Shown in pieces: positions 12,638-27,600 of a stretch of DNA of 64,000 nt. The first letter of the stretch is position 1. Each line of letters opens with the position of its first letter. Location of the stretch: positions 84,646,797 through 84,710,796 of the forward strand of contig NC_071392.1 of NCBI RefSeq assembly GCF_022682495.2. The letters run 5' to 3'. Made by a program: the position numbers and the translations under genes. Below the pieces are notes generated by a model. The model had not been told where the DNA came from and did not search any database. It worked only from the letters and a program-made list of their open reading frames with translations. Origin of the DNA: Desmodus rotundus (lineage: Eukaryota; Chordata; Mammalia; Chiroptera; Phyllostomidae).

Positions 12638-15600
12638 GTAGTGCCACGGGCTGTGGGACAGGGAAAGCCCGTCATCTCCACTGTGCGGGAGACGCGGCTG
12701 CTCGGGGCACTGGCACTGTGCCTTCCATCCCCGGGTTTGGGTGTTTTCCCACGCTCGGGGGATGAATCAGGCGAGAGCCAACAGAGGGAGTGAGCCGTCT
12801 GGTGCGGAACAGTTCCACGCCCACCTGCTTAGGCTGGTGTCAGTCCCGGCTGCTCACAGGCCGTGGCTCCCGGAGTTCGTGCCCATCCGCAGTTGTCCCT
12901 GAGGATGAGGCTGAGCCCTGACTCACCCCCATCCGAAGAACCCCGTGGGGTATCAGTTCAGAACAGGTGTTACCTCTCAAAGTCAAATCTTCTTAAAACT
13001 GTGGATTCGTATTTCTAAAGCCCGACTCTCTCAGCACAGCCGATTGTACCTTGCACACTGTTAGCCCGCCCCGTGATGGTGCGCTTATGTGAACCACATT
13101 TTTATTCTTCTGTCCCCTCCAAACTTGTGCATTATACCCTGCAGGTGAATGTCCGTGACTGAGTTGCCTTCTTGTTGTATGCCATTTAAGTTTATTATGG
13201 CAGAAATGCCAAAAAAAGGAACAGGAAATGAAAAAGGTATGAGGTCTATAGTAGGAGACGTGGGTGGCAGACCTACTGTTTGTCCCTGAAATGTCTTCGT
13301 GGATGACAATGACAATGGATGCTATTAGCAAATAAATTCCTCTCTTCGTGATTGCTTAACCATTCTAAATGTGTTTTCAGAACTTGAGCACTTGGTCACT
13401 TGTTTTATCTCATGTGGCTCTAAGTTGTTTTGGAAATGAACTCGAACTTTGTATTCAAGTCAAGGTGATCCCCACCACAAGTTAATTTTCCATTAGCAAC
13501 TGGAAAATTTTCTTGGGAGAGGAACCCTTTCTTTCTCTCTTCAAGAGAGAGCAGTCATGGGGTCCTCCCTGGCCTTAGATAAATGCCTCCGCCTTTGTTT
13601 GGAAGTCCATTCCCTCTTACTTTTTCAGAGACTCTGTTCCTTGGGTTATTTCCACCTTTTCATTTATTTACCTCTTCCCACTGTTCTTTTTCTTCTTACT
13701 TATTTATTTTTAGAGAGGGGAAGGGAGGGAGGAACATCAATGTGTGGTTGCCTCTCATGCGCCCCCTACTGGGGACCCAGCCCACCACCCAGGCATGTGC
13801 CCCGACTGGGAATCGAACCAGCAACCCTGTGGTTCGCAGACCAGCACTCAATCCACTGAGCCACACCAACTGTGGTTCTTCCCACTGTTCTAATTCTCCT
13901 CCTCCCAACACACACTTAGCTCCTGTCTGATAAAAGCGAATTCATTCTTAGAGCCTCCTCTAGTTACATTTCCTATTTATATTTATGTCCTTCTCTTAAG
14001 TCTAAATTTTTGAAAGAATATGATTTTTTAAATTTCATGTAAACTGAGCTCGTCATAGTCTTACATAAACTCCTTAGCCTGCTGTGGACCTGAACCTTGA
14101 GTTGCATGTCAGTATTCCAGAGACTAGAAACCAGGACACGGGGGAAGAAGGTGGAACTGTGTTTCCGGAACTGGGTGGGCACAAGAACTTGGTTAATTAT
14201 ATCATTTGTGGCCACGTTCCAGAAACAGTGTGGATAGAACAAGAACAAATTACAATATTTAGAGATTTGGCAGCCAAATGTTAAGGTCTAATTCAGTAAG
14301 AGTGAAAACAGTAGAAATTATAATGTACCAGAGTATAATTTTTTAACAAAGAAACAGTATGTCTTTCTGAAGTATTCAAAAAAAGTTAATGTTTTTAAAG
14401 CAAGAAATAGACAATGGTAAGAAAGGATCTCCAGTGGACTCTCAGGCAGGAGGTAGATTTACAGTCGGCTATTTAATGAGAATTTGGTTGTTAACTTTCA
14501 TTTTTCCCTGTAGTTACTCTGTACGTCCATCCTGGAGTCCTGCCTTCTTGGCCCAGACCTGCTCCCCACCGTCTAAGACTCGAACTTTGCCCTTTCTGCT
14601 GCTTTCCTCTCTCGTCCTCTTTGTGGATCTGGTGAAGTCCAGAGGTGGTGGCGTAGCTCTCGTTAGTCCCCACCCCTAGATCTCCGTGCCTCTTAATTCA
14701 GCCTCGTCCTTCCTCTGCTCTTTAGAGCTGGTAAAGAAGGAGAAGTTCGGATTTTGGAGTTCGATTAATGTAAACGCTAGGCTGTAATTTATTAACAGTG
14801 TGACTTTGATTCAATCTTTCTGGATCCTGTCTTTCTAATCTGTTGAAATGGGAAAGTTTAAGACCGCCTAGGTTTCTCAGAACTAAGAATAATGCGTGTG
14901 AAAGTGGCAAATACTAGGTGCTTAGTGAACATTAATTACACTTCTTTTCCTGTCACAGTTGATGCTGCTTAGTTATCATTCAAGGTAGCAAAGCAGAGGA
15001 GGCAGGTAGAGTATTAGTTCACATATATGTAAATATATGAAGATTAATTGGTACCACAAAGATTCTTCATGAATAAGCTTTAGTAATAAGTTGAAGTAGA
15101 AATAGATTACACTTTGAAAACTAAAGACAAATGGATTAAAATCCCCTTCTGGCAGCGATTGTCTCCCTTGTGTGTTTACAATAACCCTAGCCATAGCTTG
15201 TGGGGGACACACAAGTTACCTCAAGTAGGTAAAGCAGCGTTTGCTTGTTATTAAATAATGGGACACTTCTGTGTGGTTGCTTATGGTGTTTGTGTTAATG
15301 TGAAATCATGAAAGAACATTTTTTTCCCTCCTAGAGTAACTATTATACCTTCTGGAAGTAAATTCGTTTGGAATGAAAGAATGTATGTGATCACTGACTG
15401 AATAAAAGGACATTCACTTAAAACTTTTCTTTTTCCCTTTTAGGTGTTTGGCAATCAACTCATCCCTCCCAATGCACAGGTGAAGAAGGCAACCGTCTTC
15501 CTCAACCCCGCCGCTTGCAAAGGGTGGGTGACGTGTTAAGTGCGCATTGGCGCTTTGCTGCATAGTCAGTTTTATAAGGGGGAGAAATAATCACAGAATG

Positions 15601-18600
15601 TCAGGCAGCTAGTTGGATTGTTTGGAACTGGAAGACTAGGTTCAATACTCTTCCAGCAATAAGGTTTATAAATAACGGTTAACCAGGTACAACTCTAAAG
15701 CTAACTGGTGCTTAGCAAACTTGGCTAATTGAAGTTCACTGATCATTCCGGAATTAACACTCGCAGGTGAGTCTTACCTGCTTGGCAGCAGCCCCCTTGG
15801 GGAAACTCCTGCCGCCCTGACGTGGATTGTTAGACCTTCTCTGTTGCAAGGTGTTCAGAGACGGCCAGGAGCTCTGGGCTGGCCTGGGCAGAAGCGTTCC
15901 TCCCCGGAGGAGCGAGCCTTAGCCAGGCCTGGGAGGGCACCGGAGGGACAGGGCTCACTCTTCTGGGCTAAGGAGATGGTCCACGGACAGGCACCTAGAG
16001 ATGGGAGTGTCCGGTTGTGTTTCTTGCTATGTCACAGGACCGTGACTAACCTGGTCTGGCTGGCTGGGTCATGTGAGGGAATGTGGGAATCAAGGTGTGA
16101 AGAATACTTGGGACCTGGGGTGACATCATGCATCCCTGTTTGTTTATTGTAACAGATGTCCCACACTGGTGTGAGGTGTTGAAAGTGGGGTGGGCTGTGT
16201 GCGTGATGGGGCAAGGAGTGTGCGGGAACTCTCTGTACTTTTTTAAACAGTTAATTTTGGGGGTGACATTGGTTAATCACAGAAGGTTCAAGCATACAGT
16301 TCTCAAATACATCATCTGTGTTTTGCCTTGTGGCTCACCACCCAAAGCCTGGTCTCCTTCCTCCATTGTGTGATTGACCCCCTTGCCCTCTTCGTCCTCC
16401 CCGCCCCTCCCCCTCTGGTAACCATTGTACCATCGTCTGTGTCAGTGAGTTTGTTTGTTGCTTTGTTTTATATCCCACATATGAGTAAAATCATATGTTT
16501 TTTGTCCTCTAGCATCTGACTTATTTCACTTAGCACGACACAGTCAGCATCTATCTCTGAGGCTGAAAACGGCGGCATTTCATCACTTTTTATGTCCAGT
16601 GGTGTTCCGTTGTGTATACCGGTGTGTGCTGCACCTTCCTTATTCAGTCGTCCGCGGAAGGACCGTTAGGTTGTTTCCCACCTCAGCTGTTGAGAATAAC
16701 GCTGCAGTGAACGTAGGGGCACGTACACCCCTATGAATACACGTTTGCAGGTTTCAGGTAGACACCCCCAAAGAGGGGTTGCTGGGTCGTTTGGAAGCTC
16801 TGCTGTTACTTTTTTGAGGAACCTCCATACTGTTTTCCATGGTGGTTGCACAAATTTACGTTCCCACCAGCAGTGAATGAGAGTTCTTTTTTTGTCTATA
16901 TCCTAACACTTGTTATTCCATTTTTTTCTTTCTTTCTTTCTTTTTTTTATTAATGTTCAAATACAGTTGTCTCCATTTTCACACCACCACTTTCCCCCGT
17001 GTTATTTCTTGTCTTATTGATAACGTAACCCTTCTAACAGCGGGTATCTCATTGTGGTTTTGATGGACATTTCACTCATTGCTAGTGAAGTTGAGTGTTT
17101 TTTTAAATGTATCTGTCGGCCATCTGGATGTCTTCTTGGGGAAAGTGTTCGGGTCCTCTGCCCTTTTTTAATTGGACTGTTTGTTTCTTTGTTGTTAAGT
17201 TACATGAGTTCGTTTTATATTTTAGATATTAATATTAGACCCTTATCAGAGGTATCATTTGCATATATCTTCTCCCCTTCAGTTGGTTGCTTTTCTGTTT
17301 TGTTCATGGTTTCTTTTGCTGTGCAAAAGCTTTTAGTGTGATGTAGTCCCATTTACTTATTTTTGGTTTTACTTCCCCCGTCTTTGGGGTCAAGTTCACA
17401 AAAACTCCTCTGGGACCAAGATCCAAAAATTTAGTACCTATCTTTTCTTCTATGTATTTTATTGTTTCAGCTGCCTTTACTCCATTTGAAGTTAGTTTTT
17501 GTGTATAGTACGCAGTAGCAGTCTAGTTTCATTGTTTTGCGTGTGGCTTTCCACTTTCCCAGCACCACTTATTGAACAGGCTTTCCTTTCTCCATTGTGT
17601 GTTTTTGGCTCCTTTGTTGAAAAGTAGTTGCCCACAGGTGTGGGTTTATTTCTGAGGTCTCAGTTCTGTTCTATTGGTCTGTGTGTCTGTTTTTCTGCCA
17701 ATACCATACTGTTTTGATTACTGTAGCTATGTAGTGTAGTTTTATATCAGGGAGCATGATACTTCCCACTTTGTTCTTTCTCCAGATTTATTTGGCAGTT
17801 TGGGGTCTTTTATGTTTCCATCTAAATTTTAGAATTAGTTACTATAATTCAGAGAAGAATGCTATTGATATTTTAATAGGGATTGTACTGAATCTATATA
17901 TTGCTTTAAGTAGGAAGGACATTTTAACAATATTAATCTTTCCAATCCATGAGTAAGGTATATCCTTCCATTTATTTGTATCTTGTTCAGTTTCTTTCTC
18001 TAGTGTCTTATAATAGTTTTGATAGTACAGGTCTTTCACTTCTTTGGTTAAATTTGTTCCTAGGTGTTTTATACTTTTTGATACAATTGTAAATGGGATT
18101 TTATTTTAATTTTTTCTTCTAATCGTTCATTATTGGTGTGTAGAAATGCAATAGATTTCTATGTATTGGTTCTGTATCCTACAATTTTACCAAAGCCATT
18201 TATTCTAACAGTTTTGGGGTGACGTCTTCAGGGTTTTCTATGAGTATATGTAGTATCATGTCACCCGCAGACGATGAGAGCTTCACTTTTTGATTCCATT
18301 TGGGACGCCTTTTCTCCTTGTGTCTTGTCTGGTTGCTGTGGCTAGGACCTCAGTGCTGTGCTCAGTACAGGTGGTGGTGGCGGCCCTCCTGGCCTTGTTC
18401 CTGATCTTAGAGGAAAGGCTTTCAGCTTCCGAAATAAGTTTCTCTTGCAATTTCTTGGGATGAAGTGTGGCTTCACAGATATGAGGACAAGTCATGCTTT
18501 ATTTCTTTTTAATTCAACAGTTTGAGATATTCACCTGCAGATGGTTTAAACCGGCTCCATTACTCTGCCATATTGAACCCTATCCGCGTGGCTTTGTTAA

Positions 18601-21600
18601 AGCCACTTCCTTCCCCTATAAACACCCAGTCATAATGCCTGTTGATCGTTCCTGCTTAACAGCATCACTGCGTCGTACCAGCTACTGAGCTTAACACACG
18701 CAGTCAAAACACCCAAGATAACTCAGTAGCCAGTGGTGGTCAGTGCGGAAGTAGCACAGAACTCTGGGCTTAGAGTTTGAAGGACCAGGTCTATATACTC
18801 TGTTCCGCCCTGTCTTACTGCGGGAGCTACTTCACTTAAATGCTCTGTTTACTTGTTTGTAGAGTGGAAAAGCAATAGCCCATAACCTCACAAAATTGCC
18901 CATGTGAGAGGTGCCGTTCAGATGCAGTGAGGTAATCCCTTTGAAGTGTCTGGCAGATTTCCCTGTGTCATAGTAAGCGTGTGATAGAAGAGGTGCAAGC
19001 TGCTGTTACAGTTGTTTGCCTGAAGGCTCGCAAGATTCTCTGCTTTGCTCTCCCGCCCGTCCCGAGAGCGCGTGTACCCTTCCTGCTGCCTCCTTGGGCT
19101 GTTCTAGGTCCTATTCCTGTGGAAAACTAGTAGTTTAGCAATTTGTTAGTTCTGATGAAGAAAAATAGGTGGCAGTTTGCTTGGGCTATAATCAGTTATA
19201 TTGAGTTTCTACTTCTAAGAGATGCGTTTTTAAAGACTTTGTTTTTTAGGTTTGTTCACATTTGTACACGTAAATGTACTTGCATTTTTAAAGATAGACT
19301 CTTGCTTAAAAGCATACTGTCTTCATTTAAAGGTGAGACTCGGGAAAGGCTGTCTTCCCTAAGGTCGTCGTCCCCTGGAGCCAGGTGGACCCCCGCGCGG
19401 CGCTGGCAAGCAGCCGCTCCGAAACTCTGCAGCATCGCATTCTAAAGCTTTCGCTGTTTATTGCTCTATTTTTCTCATCTTCACTCTGCCCTGACACATA
19501 ATTTATAATTTATTGTTTCGCTATATCGTTATGTCGCAATGGCTTAAAACTACATAAGAGCTTTAAGAAATAACATAAATGTATGTTTATCATTAATAAA
19601 TAACACATTAAGGAGTAATTATTTGTGTGTGTGTGTGTGTATGAACTGGAAATTGCTACTAGTATATACGGTTTTTATTTCCAGTGCTATCTCACCCTTG
19701 ATTGTATAATAAATAATGCATTTCTTACTATAACACCCGGCTTTTAATCTTTTACATGGAGCATTAGAAGGGAAAACAATGTCTTCACTCTCAGAAATTT
19801 TCCGAACCCGTGGCATCACATAAGGCCATGAATAAAGGCCCAAATGTTCAAGTCTTATTTCTTAAGCTAACTTAAAGGAGCTTACCGATTTTTCTAAGTA
19901 GTTACCATAGCAGATTGAGACTTCAGAGTTTTGCTTCTCAGAGATCGATCCACCTCCAGTGGGTCCTGTCTCCTCCATCCGGTGATGAAAGCGCCCAGGA
20001 AGGAGAAGTGTGTGCAGGGTGACTGCCCCAGCCCATTGCTGTTGGGCGTAAGCCCCAGACATGGCGAGCTGGGAGGAGAACCTTCCCTTCAGACTTTCGT
20101 GTTAATTCTGTTAGCGTTCAGGGCAGTGGAAGAGGTAGGGGACATTTGTGTGATTGCTCATCACCCACTCAGTTAGGCCCTTGGCTTGAGATGGTCTCTC
20201 AGATGGTTCTCGTGAACACTTATCCAAGCTTCTCAATTTCCATGTCAATTCATAATAAGAAAGGTTTTGTATTTTGTTTGCCATTGGTGGTGGTTCTCTT
20301 CAGTGTAGAGAATGTGGAATTTGGTCTGTACGTGTTTGTCATTGGCTAACTTTGCATCTTTCTAGTATAAAATATTCTAAAGAAAGTCAAAGCAGGCATG
20401 GCTGGAAAAAAACCGTTTTGAAAGAGAGCTGAGTAAATGTGGATGTAACAGTTGGATGTTCGGCTAGTCGACTGCTTCGAAAGGACTGCTTTGTTTCTGA
20501 TGTGATAGTTGAAAATACTTGGGTGGAAAGGCAGGCTTCCTGGTTGGTATGTTTCACACCTACTTATTCAGCTTCGGGACTGCGCCACTGGGGACTTCCG
20601 GCAACGTCTGCATCCCTCGATTCCTAGGCTTTTTTTGCACCCTCTCCTGAATTGGACAAGAGTCTCTATCAGAATGATGTGTATTTTTTATTTTTTAAAG
20701 ATTTTATTTATTTATTTTTAGACAGAAGGGAAGGGAGGGAGAAAGAGGGAGAGAAACATCGTTGTGCAAGAGACACGTCAATCCATTGCATCGATCCATT
20801 GCCTCTCACACGCCCCCAACCAGGGACCCAGCCCACAACCCAGGCTTGTGCCCTGACTGGGAATCAGACCAGCGACGTTTTGGCCCGCAGACCGGCACTC
20901 AATCCCCTGAGCCACACCAGCCAGGGCTGATATTTTTAAAACACTTAAACTTTTCTAAGGGCTTTTTAACTGTTTCTCTTGTTACATCATAGTCATGTCA
21001 CTTCCCCTCAGAATGTACAGGTCCACATTTAGGGTGGGTCTATTCATGCATTCATTTGTGCATTAATCCATTAGGTTCTTAATAAGTATGTTCCACCTGC
21101 ACCAGACATACTCCCAGAGGCCAGGGGACTCAGGGATGTGTTTGGTGTCTGTCTCTGCAAGGGGTCAAGTCTGGTCCCGGAGACTGTCTAGCAAACCCCT
21201 CATCATCCTGCCGTGCGAAAGTCCCTGAGGGAGATGCAGACCCAGTGCCGGGGCAGCTCAGAGAAGGGCAGGCTGTGCCTGGGATTTTGGGAAGCTACTG
21301 ATTATCCTGTAGTTCATTTCTAACTTCTCTCTATCCTAGCAGAAATTTGGCCGTCATGGAAAAGAATATTGCTTTCTCCAGGGATTTTACTGCAGCTTTA
21401 AAACTTACGAAGTAAAGATAGTATTTCAAATTGTTACAAATGATGTGTTTCTCCTGCAAAGGTTGTGTTCGCTGGTTAGAATTAAGCAATACTCTGTTTG
21501 GTTCAGTCTGTTCCCTGGGGCAATGTGAAAAATGGTAAATACAGTAAATACATTCTCTCCTTCCGCGGCTGGAATACAAATAAGTTCCTTGAGGACGTAT

Positions 21601-24600
21601 CACATTATACTTAAATTGCAAGTATTTTTTGTCTGCTTTTTCCTGTGGTATCTCCAGCTCCTACACCCGTCTAGCACATAGTAGGTGCTCAATGAATGCT
21701 TGTTGACTGACCCAAACATTGTTGCCTGAGAGGAGCCATATCCGGTGTACACTCTTCCTCAGGAGCTGTACCGGAAGCTGAAACACCCGAAATGGATACG
21801 AGCTTATTGTATCAGACAAAGACTGGACTCCTGCAGGCCCTGAGTGCGGGGTGTGTGTCCCTTGCCAAAGACACTCATTTCTCACTGTTAGACTTCCTAC
21901 ACATGAACTAATAAAGGGAGCCCGTGTGCCTCAGGCTCTTTCTGGTCCTACGCTACAGAAGGTGGTTGGGCTTTTTGTTCTCCCCTTGAGAACCCGTGTT
22001 AAAATATTTGTGTTTTTTCCTTTGTCTACAGCAAAGCAAGGACTCTGTTTGAAAAAAATGCTGCCCCGATCTTGCACTTGTCCGGCATGGATGTGACGGT
22101 CGTCAAGGTGAGGCCTGCTGCAGAGCGTCGGTCTTGTCTCAGCTGCCCCGTTCATGATGCAGCCTCTCCTCTCGGTCTGTTCGCAGAAGTCATGTGTCAC
22201 TGAAGACACGGACAGAGGTTGACGTCATGGATGGGCTCTGATGATGAAAGCGGTTTTGTTTCCTTAGAGCATCTGGTCAGCTTCTCATTGTCAGAGGGGG
22301 GTTAGACGGAGGCAGGAACCTGACTCCTTTCGGGTGAAGACAGGACGTGGAATTACTGTCTCTCAGATGATGAAAATTGTTATAGCTGTAAGAGTTCCTT
22401 TTAAAAAAAAAAACAAAACCTGCAAGTTTGAGTAATTAATTTCTTGCTAGTTCCACAGTCCAGTAAACACTTTTTTCTCTGGTGAGGAATTTTAAATGGT
22501 AAAGCTTCAGAATTTGCAAGATACAGGTAGTAAGAAAAGATGATAAAGTAGTTCAAGGGCGTTGTGTTATCTCAGAAGATGCTTCAGGGCGCCACTCTGT
22601 TGGCTTTTAAGTGACGTGTGCGTGATGTGTGCGTGGGTATGTGTAGTGGGTGAAAACCAGTGTTACATGTTTGTAAGTCTGTGGTTACCTGTTTTTAACG
22701 GTACACACTTCCATTAAATCGTAGTGATTACGAGGTCATTCAGCCCAGCTTCCTGTGCAGTGTTCACCTCTCTTCCCCAGCGTGTCTGAGAGTTAGGGTT
22801 TCAGCTGTCTGCCTGCAGGACTGGGGGAGGGGGAGCAAACTAACATCTGTGTAAGTTCCTGAGGTGCAGATTACAGACTCCGTGTATCACAGACTGGTCG
22901 CTTACGACTGATACTGTTTGTTCCTGGGATGTTTGGTGGAACTCACAAGTAAAACCATCTGGGCCCGGAGCTTTCTTTGAGGGATTTTTAAAATAAATTT
23001 CTTTAATGGCTCTAGAACTACTCAGGTTCTATTTCTTCTTGAATTAATTTTGGTAAAGTAAATTTGTCAAGGAATTTGTTCATTTCAACAACTTTTTCAA
23101 ATTAATTGTTCATGATATCCTCTTTTGGCCTTTCAGATTCCTGTAACCTCTCATTCTCTTGCTTACTATAGTTTGTGTGTCCCCTCATTTTGTTTTGTTT
23201 TTTTTTCTTTCTCTCGATGATCTTGTGAGAGGTGTGTCAGTGTAGCGCATCCTTGCCCAGCGCTGTCTTTGGTTGATCCTCTCCTGTGTTGTTTCATTAA
23301 TTTCCGGCTTGTCTCTGTTGCTTCCTTTCTTCTGCCTTCTTTGGATTTTGTTTTCCCGCTGTCCCTTTCTGACATTGTAATGTGGATCCTGTGTCATTAA
23401 TTTGCACCCTTTGGTTCTGCTATACGCGTTTAAAGCTCTACGTTTTACTCTGCTTCTTGAGCTGCATTCTACAAGTTTAGATGTGTAATTTTTTCATTTC
23501 CAAGTGTTTTCTAATTTTCATCATGATTTTTGTTTGACCTACGTGTTGTGTAGGCATGTTTCTAAATTTCTAAATTTAAAGTTTTTTTCAAATCTTTATC
23601 ATAATGATTTCTGATTTTATTGTGTTTTGATCAGAGAGTACAGTCTGTATAACTCCAGTATTTTAAAGTTTATTGAGGCTTGTTATGTCCTGTCTCATGG
23701 TTCATTTCATCCGGGTCTCACGTATGCCTGGAAAGAATTCGTATCGGCTGTTGGAGATCAGGTTCTGACCGTGTCCGTTACGTCAGATCTGTCGCGTGGC
23801 TCAGATCTTCTGTGTCCTTACCGATTTTTTCTTGTTTTAACTACAGAGTGTTCAGAGACAGAGGTGTTAGAGCTTCTCCACTGTAATTGTGGACTTGTCT
23901 GTTTCTCTACACAATTCTGTCCATTTGCTTTTGAGAGCAACTGTGCGACTGTTTGCACTCAAGTCTCAAATTATTTTTCTTGCACTTTGACCCCGGCGTT
24001 GAGCGACTCTCTGTAGCATTGTTCCTGCATTTTGCCTGAGTCCATCTCATCTGTTACGATTGGTAACTATACCAGTTTACTTCGGGTCGTTTTTTGCCTA
24101 GTGTAATTTGTACATCTTTTTATTTTCAGCCTTTTGTATTTTTATATTTTATTTTTTTAAAGATTGTATTTATTTATTTTTAAAGGGGAAGGGAGGGAGA
24201 AAGAAAGGGAGAGAAACATTGATGTATGAGAGAGACATGGATCAGTTGCCTCTCACACGCCCCCTACTGGGGACCTGGCCCACAACCCAGGCATGTTCCC
24301 TGACTGGGAATTGAACCAGAGACCTTTCGGTTCACAGGCCGGCACTCAGTCCACTGAACCACACCAGCCATGGCATGTACTTTTATAATTTAGATGCATC
24401 ATTTGTAAAGGCATGAAAACAGAATATTTTAAAAATCATTCTTTTTTTTTTTTGTCTTTTGACTGGGCCACTTAATCCATTAACACTTATTATAATTGTT
24501 GATATATAGAGATTTATATCTATACTAGTTACCTATTGCGTATAAGAAACTGCCTCAACAGCTGTTTTTCTGCTTCTGAGTCCGCTGGTCAGCAGGCTGT

Positions 24601-27600
24601 GTTCAGAGCTGTCCCTCTGCTGGACTAGTCCGGGCTCCTCAGTGGCATGTCTTTCCGTGGCTTCATGGCTCATTGTTTTTCTCACTGAGTAGTGTTCCAT
24701 CGCACAGATGTACAACTGTTTGTTTGCCTCTTTTACCTATTGATGGACATCTGGTTGCTTCTAGTTTTGACAGTTATGAATAAAGCTGCTGTGAATATTC
24801 ATGTGCAGGTTTTTATGTGGAGATAATTTTTCAGCTCATTTGGATACATACCTGAGAGTGTAATTGAGTGTGCTTAGCTTTGTAAGAACCTGCCAGGTTG
24901 CATTTCAGGTCTTGCTTTCCAGCATGTCATCAGTTTGACTCAATAAACTTTTATAACAAATTTTAAAAAATGAAATAAACTGCCAAACCACCTTTTCAAG
25001 TGGCTATACCATTTTGCATTCCCAGCAGCAATGAATGAAATTACCTGTTGCTCCACATTCCTGTCAGCACTTGGTGTTGTCGGTGTTTTGGGTTTTAGCC
25101 ATCCTAATGGGTATATACGGGGGTGGGCAAAAGTAGGTTTATCTGCAGTTCTCTAATGACATGGGCTGTTTACCACCTCTTTACCGGCATGTTTTCCGTC
25201 TGTGTATCTTCCTTGTGAGGTGTTTGTTCAGATCTTTGCTCTTTTAATTAGGTTATTTCCTGTCTGTTTTCTTATTGTTGAGTTCTAGAGTTGTTTGTAT
25301 CCTTTAGCAGATAGGTGTTTTGCAAATATTTTCTCTTACACTGTCTTTTAAATCTCTTTTTTAATTGTCCTAATAGAGTTTTTCACAGGGCAGAAGTTTT
25401 TAATTTTAAGGAAGTCCAACTGATCAGTTTTTCTCCCATGGATCTTGCTTTTGGTTGATTTATCTAAAAACTCATTAACAAACCCAGGATCTAGAGCTTC
25501 TCCTATGTTACATTCTAGAAGTTTTGTAGTGTTTTTAAAAAATGTACATTTAAGTTTATGACGAGTTTTGAGTTAACTTTGCAAAAGGTGTAAGCTTAGT
25601 GTGTTGATTCATCTTCTTTGCATCATTACAGCACGTTTTTTATCCTTCCTCTTTTGGTGCATTTGGAATTTTCATCTGAAGGTCAGACAGAGCCTCAAAT
25701 GTGTTGTCCCTGTTAATGTAACCTTTTAAATTAGGGTCTGTTAAATCCGTCAAGATCGTTTTGCATTTTGGTTCTTTCTCCCACGTACTTATTCACATGG
25801 ATTAATTTTCGCAAATGCTTATTGCGTGCTTACTGTGAGGTAAGCCCTGTCTAGGTATTAGGGACACAGTCAGAACAAAACAGTCTTTTCCCATCTCTCC
25901 TCAAAGAGCTCCCATGCAGAGTGTGAAAGGAAGGGGTGCAAAAAAGAAACTCTCAAATAAACATTTGATATGTCCAACTATGATGAATGCCAAGGAGAAA
26001 AATCAAGCAGGGTAAAGAGACCGAAAATAGTGGGGTGTTAGGTTAGTTCAGAAGGCCAAGGACAGAGACTGGAAGGGACTGCGTGAGGGATGTGGCTGCT
26101 GCAAGACAGGAAGAACCCAGGCCTCCCGCACTGCTCGGTCAGGGCGGGAGTGCACTTGGCGTTTCTGGGGGGCTGGGGCCAGTGTGCTTGGAGTAGAATG
26201 AGCTTGGGGACCAGAGAGAGGATGACTTTGGAGAAGGAAGGAGGGGCAGATTATTGCTTTGTGTCGATGAGGTAAGCAGTAAATTACCTTCTGCCTCCAT
26301 TGTTGATAAAGAGCTGTGTAGGAAGAGGCCGAAGGGGGAGCCCTAAAGAAAAGTCGCTGAGAACCTACACGCTGATGTCACTTCACTGAGCATGTCACTT
26401 TGAGCCTACACATTACTTAATCGGTAACTAATGTCATTGCATTCTAACATATTATTTCCACATTTTCCCACCTGGCCCCCAAGGATTTTATCCAATAGCT
26501 GGGCAGGTGCCTTGCTGAAAACTAGTCACAATGTTGGACTAGTTTCCCAGACGCGCCGATCTAGTCATCTGTCAGGGAGGAGGGGGAGGAGGGTGGGGAG
26601 GCGTCTGAGAGGCTTCCTTCTTAGTGGCCCATGCTGAGTCCCAGTAATCACCCATTTCGGGGTGCTCACAAACCATTCTTTTAATTAGGATCGGCATATT
26701 TTTTAAAGAAATATTTGAAAATACATAAAGCCAGTCATTTCAATTTTTAGAATAAAAGTAGGACCATTGACCACAAAATTAAGTGGTGTTGGTTCCGGGA
26801 CTTCCTCTTTCCTTCCTGTGAACGGACTTACTGGCTCAGATGCTTTAGCCTACCTGACATCCAAGTCTTTCATTTCTGCCTGTTAGTGAGTCCAGTGTAG
26901 TGTCGGTTGGAGGGAGCATTTCCTTCTTTCAGCGTTAGCTGCACTATGTCTATTAAAATTCACTGTTTGCTTATAGAGGTGGCTTAGGTGGTTCATTTAC
27001 TTTACATATACAGCTGAGATGAAGTAGTATTGATAAAAATGGTGATGCCTAGGTACGTTTTGACTAATTTGAGTCATCCCTATACTTTATGTACAGTATT
27101 TCTGTGTACAGTGGTAACCCTCTTTGATTGAGTACAGTATCAAGTACGAACAGTTACCTTGCTTGTTGCTTCACATATGGCTGTACAACAGCATCATGGG
27201 GAAGCTCTCTTCCTCCCCTCCCCCAGCACGCAGCGTACTTGGCCGTGCAATATGCGCACCTGTGCATAATGCACACCCACGTTTTTGGCCCAGACTTTCA
27301 GTGAAAAATCTTTTAATTTTTTGAATTCACTATTTATTTATATTCAGATACTTGATTTTTATATTATAAAGGAATTTTAGCACTAATTTTTTAACATATT
27401 ATGGTACAAGAAATTTTATGTAACAAACAATTACAAAACACGAGAATAGATACGAGGTGTTTCAGGTACTACCCGTGTATAATTCGCACCCTTATTTTCC
27501 CCTCAAAAATTTGAGCAAAAAAAGTGTGCATTATAGATGGCAAAATACGGTAATTTTGTTGATAAGGAAATTAAGATCCCGAGAGTTTAAAGCCACTCAG

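Larger units (their letters stand above)
12638..15443 (+). other. AGK: AGK intron, 2806 bp
   Basis: It holds one Ves SINE with a perfect 14-bp target duplication (13688-13877) and a MIR at about 14745-14935. The remainder, including 12640-13670 and 13895-14740, shows nothing I recognise. The 3' splice site has a strong pyrimidine tract (TTTTCCCTTTTAG). Confidence 0.85.
15524..22031 (+). other. AGK: AGK intron, 6508 bp
   Basis: Roughly 2.3 kb is one antisense L1 copy (16245-18530). A MIR relic (about 18770-18960), a short GT microsatellite (19622-19640), an antisense Ves SINE (20696-20930) and a MIR or L2 tail near 21655-21730 follow. The stretches 15530-16240, 18960-20690 and 20935-21650 contain nothing I can name. 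Confidence 0.8.

Noticed and set aside
25124..25145. GGGGTGGGCAAAAGTAGGTTTA, like a mariner terminal repeat next to TATA
   Set aside because: Only about 20 bases and no second end; too short to call an element with confidence.
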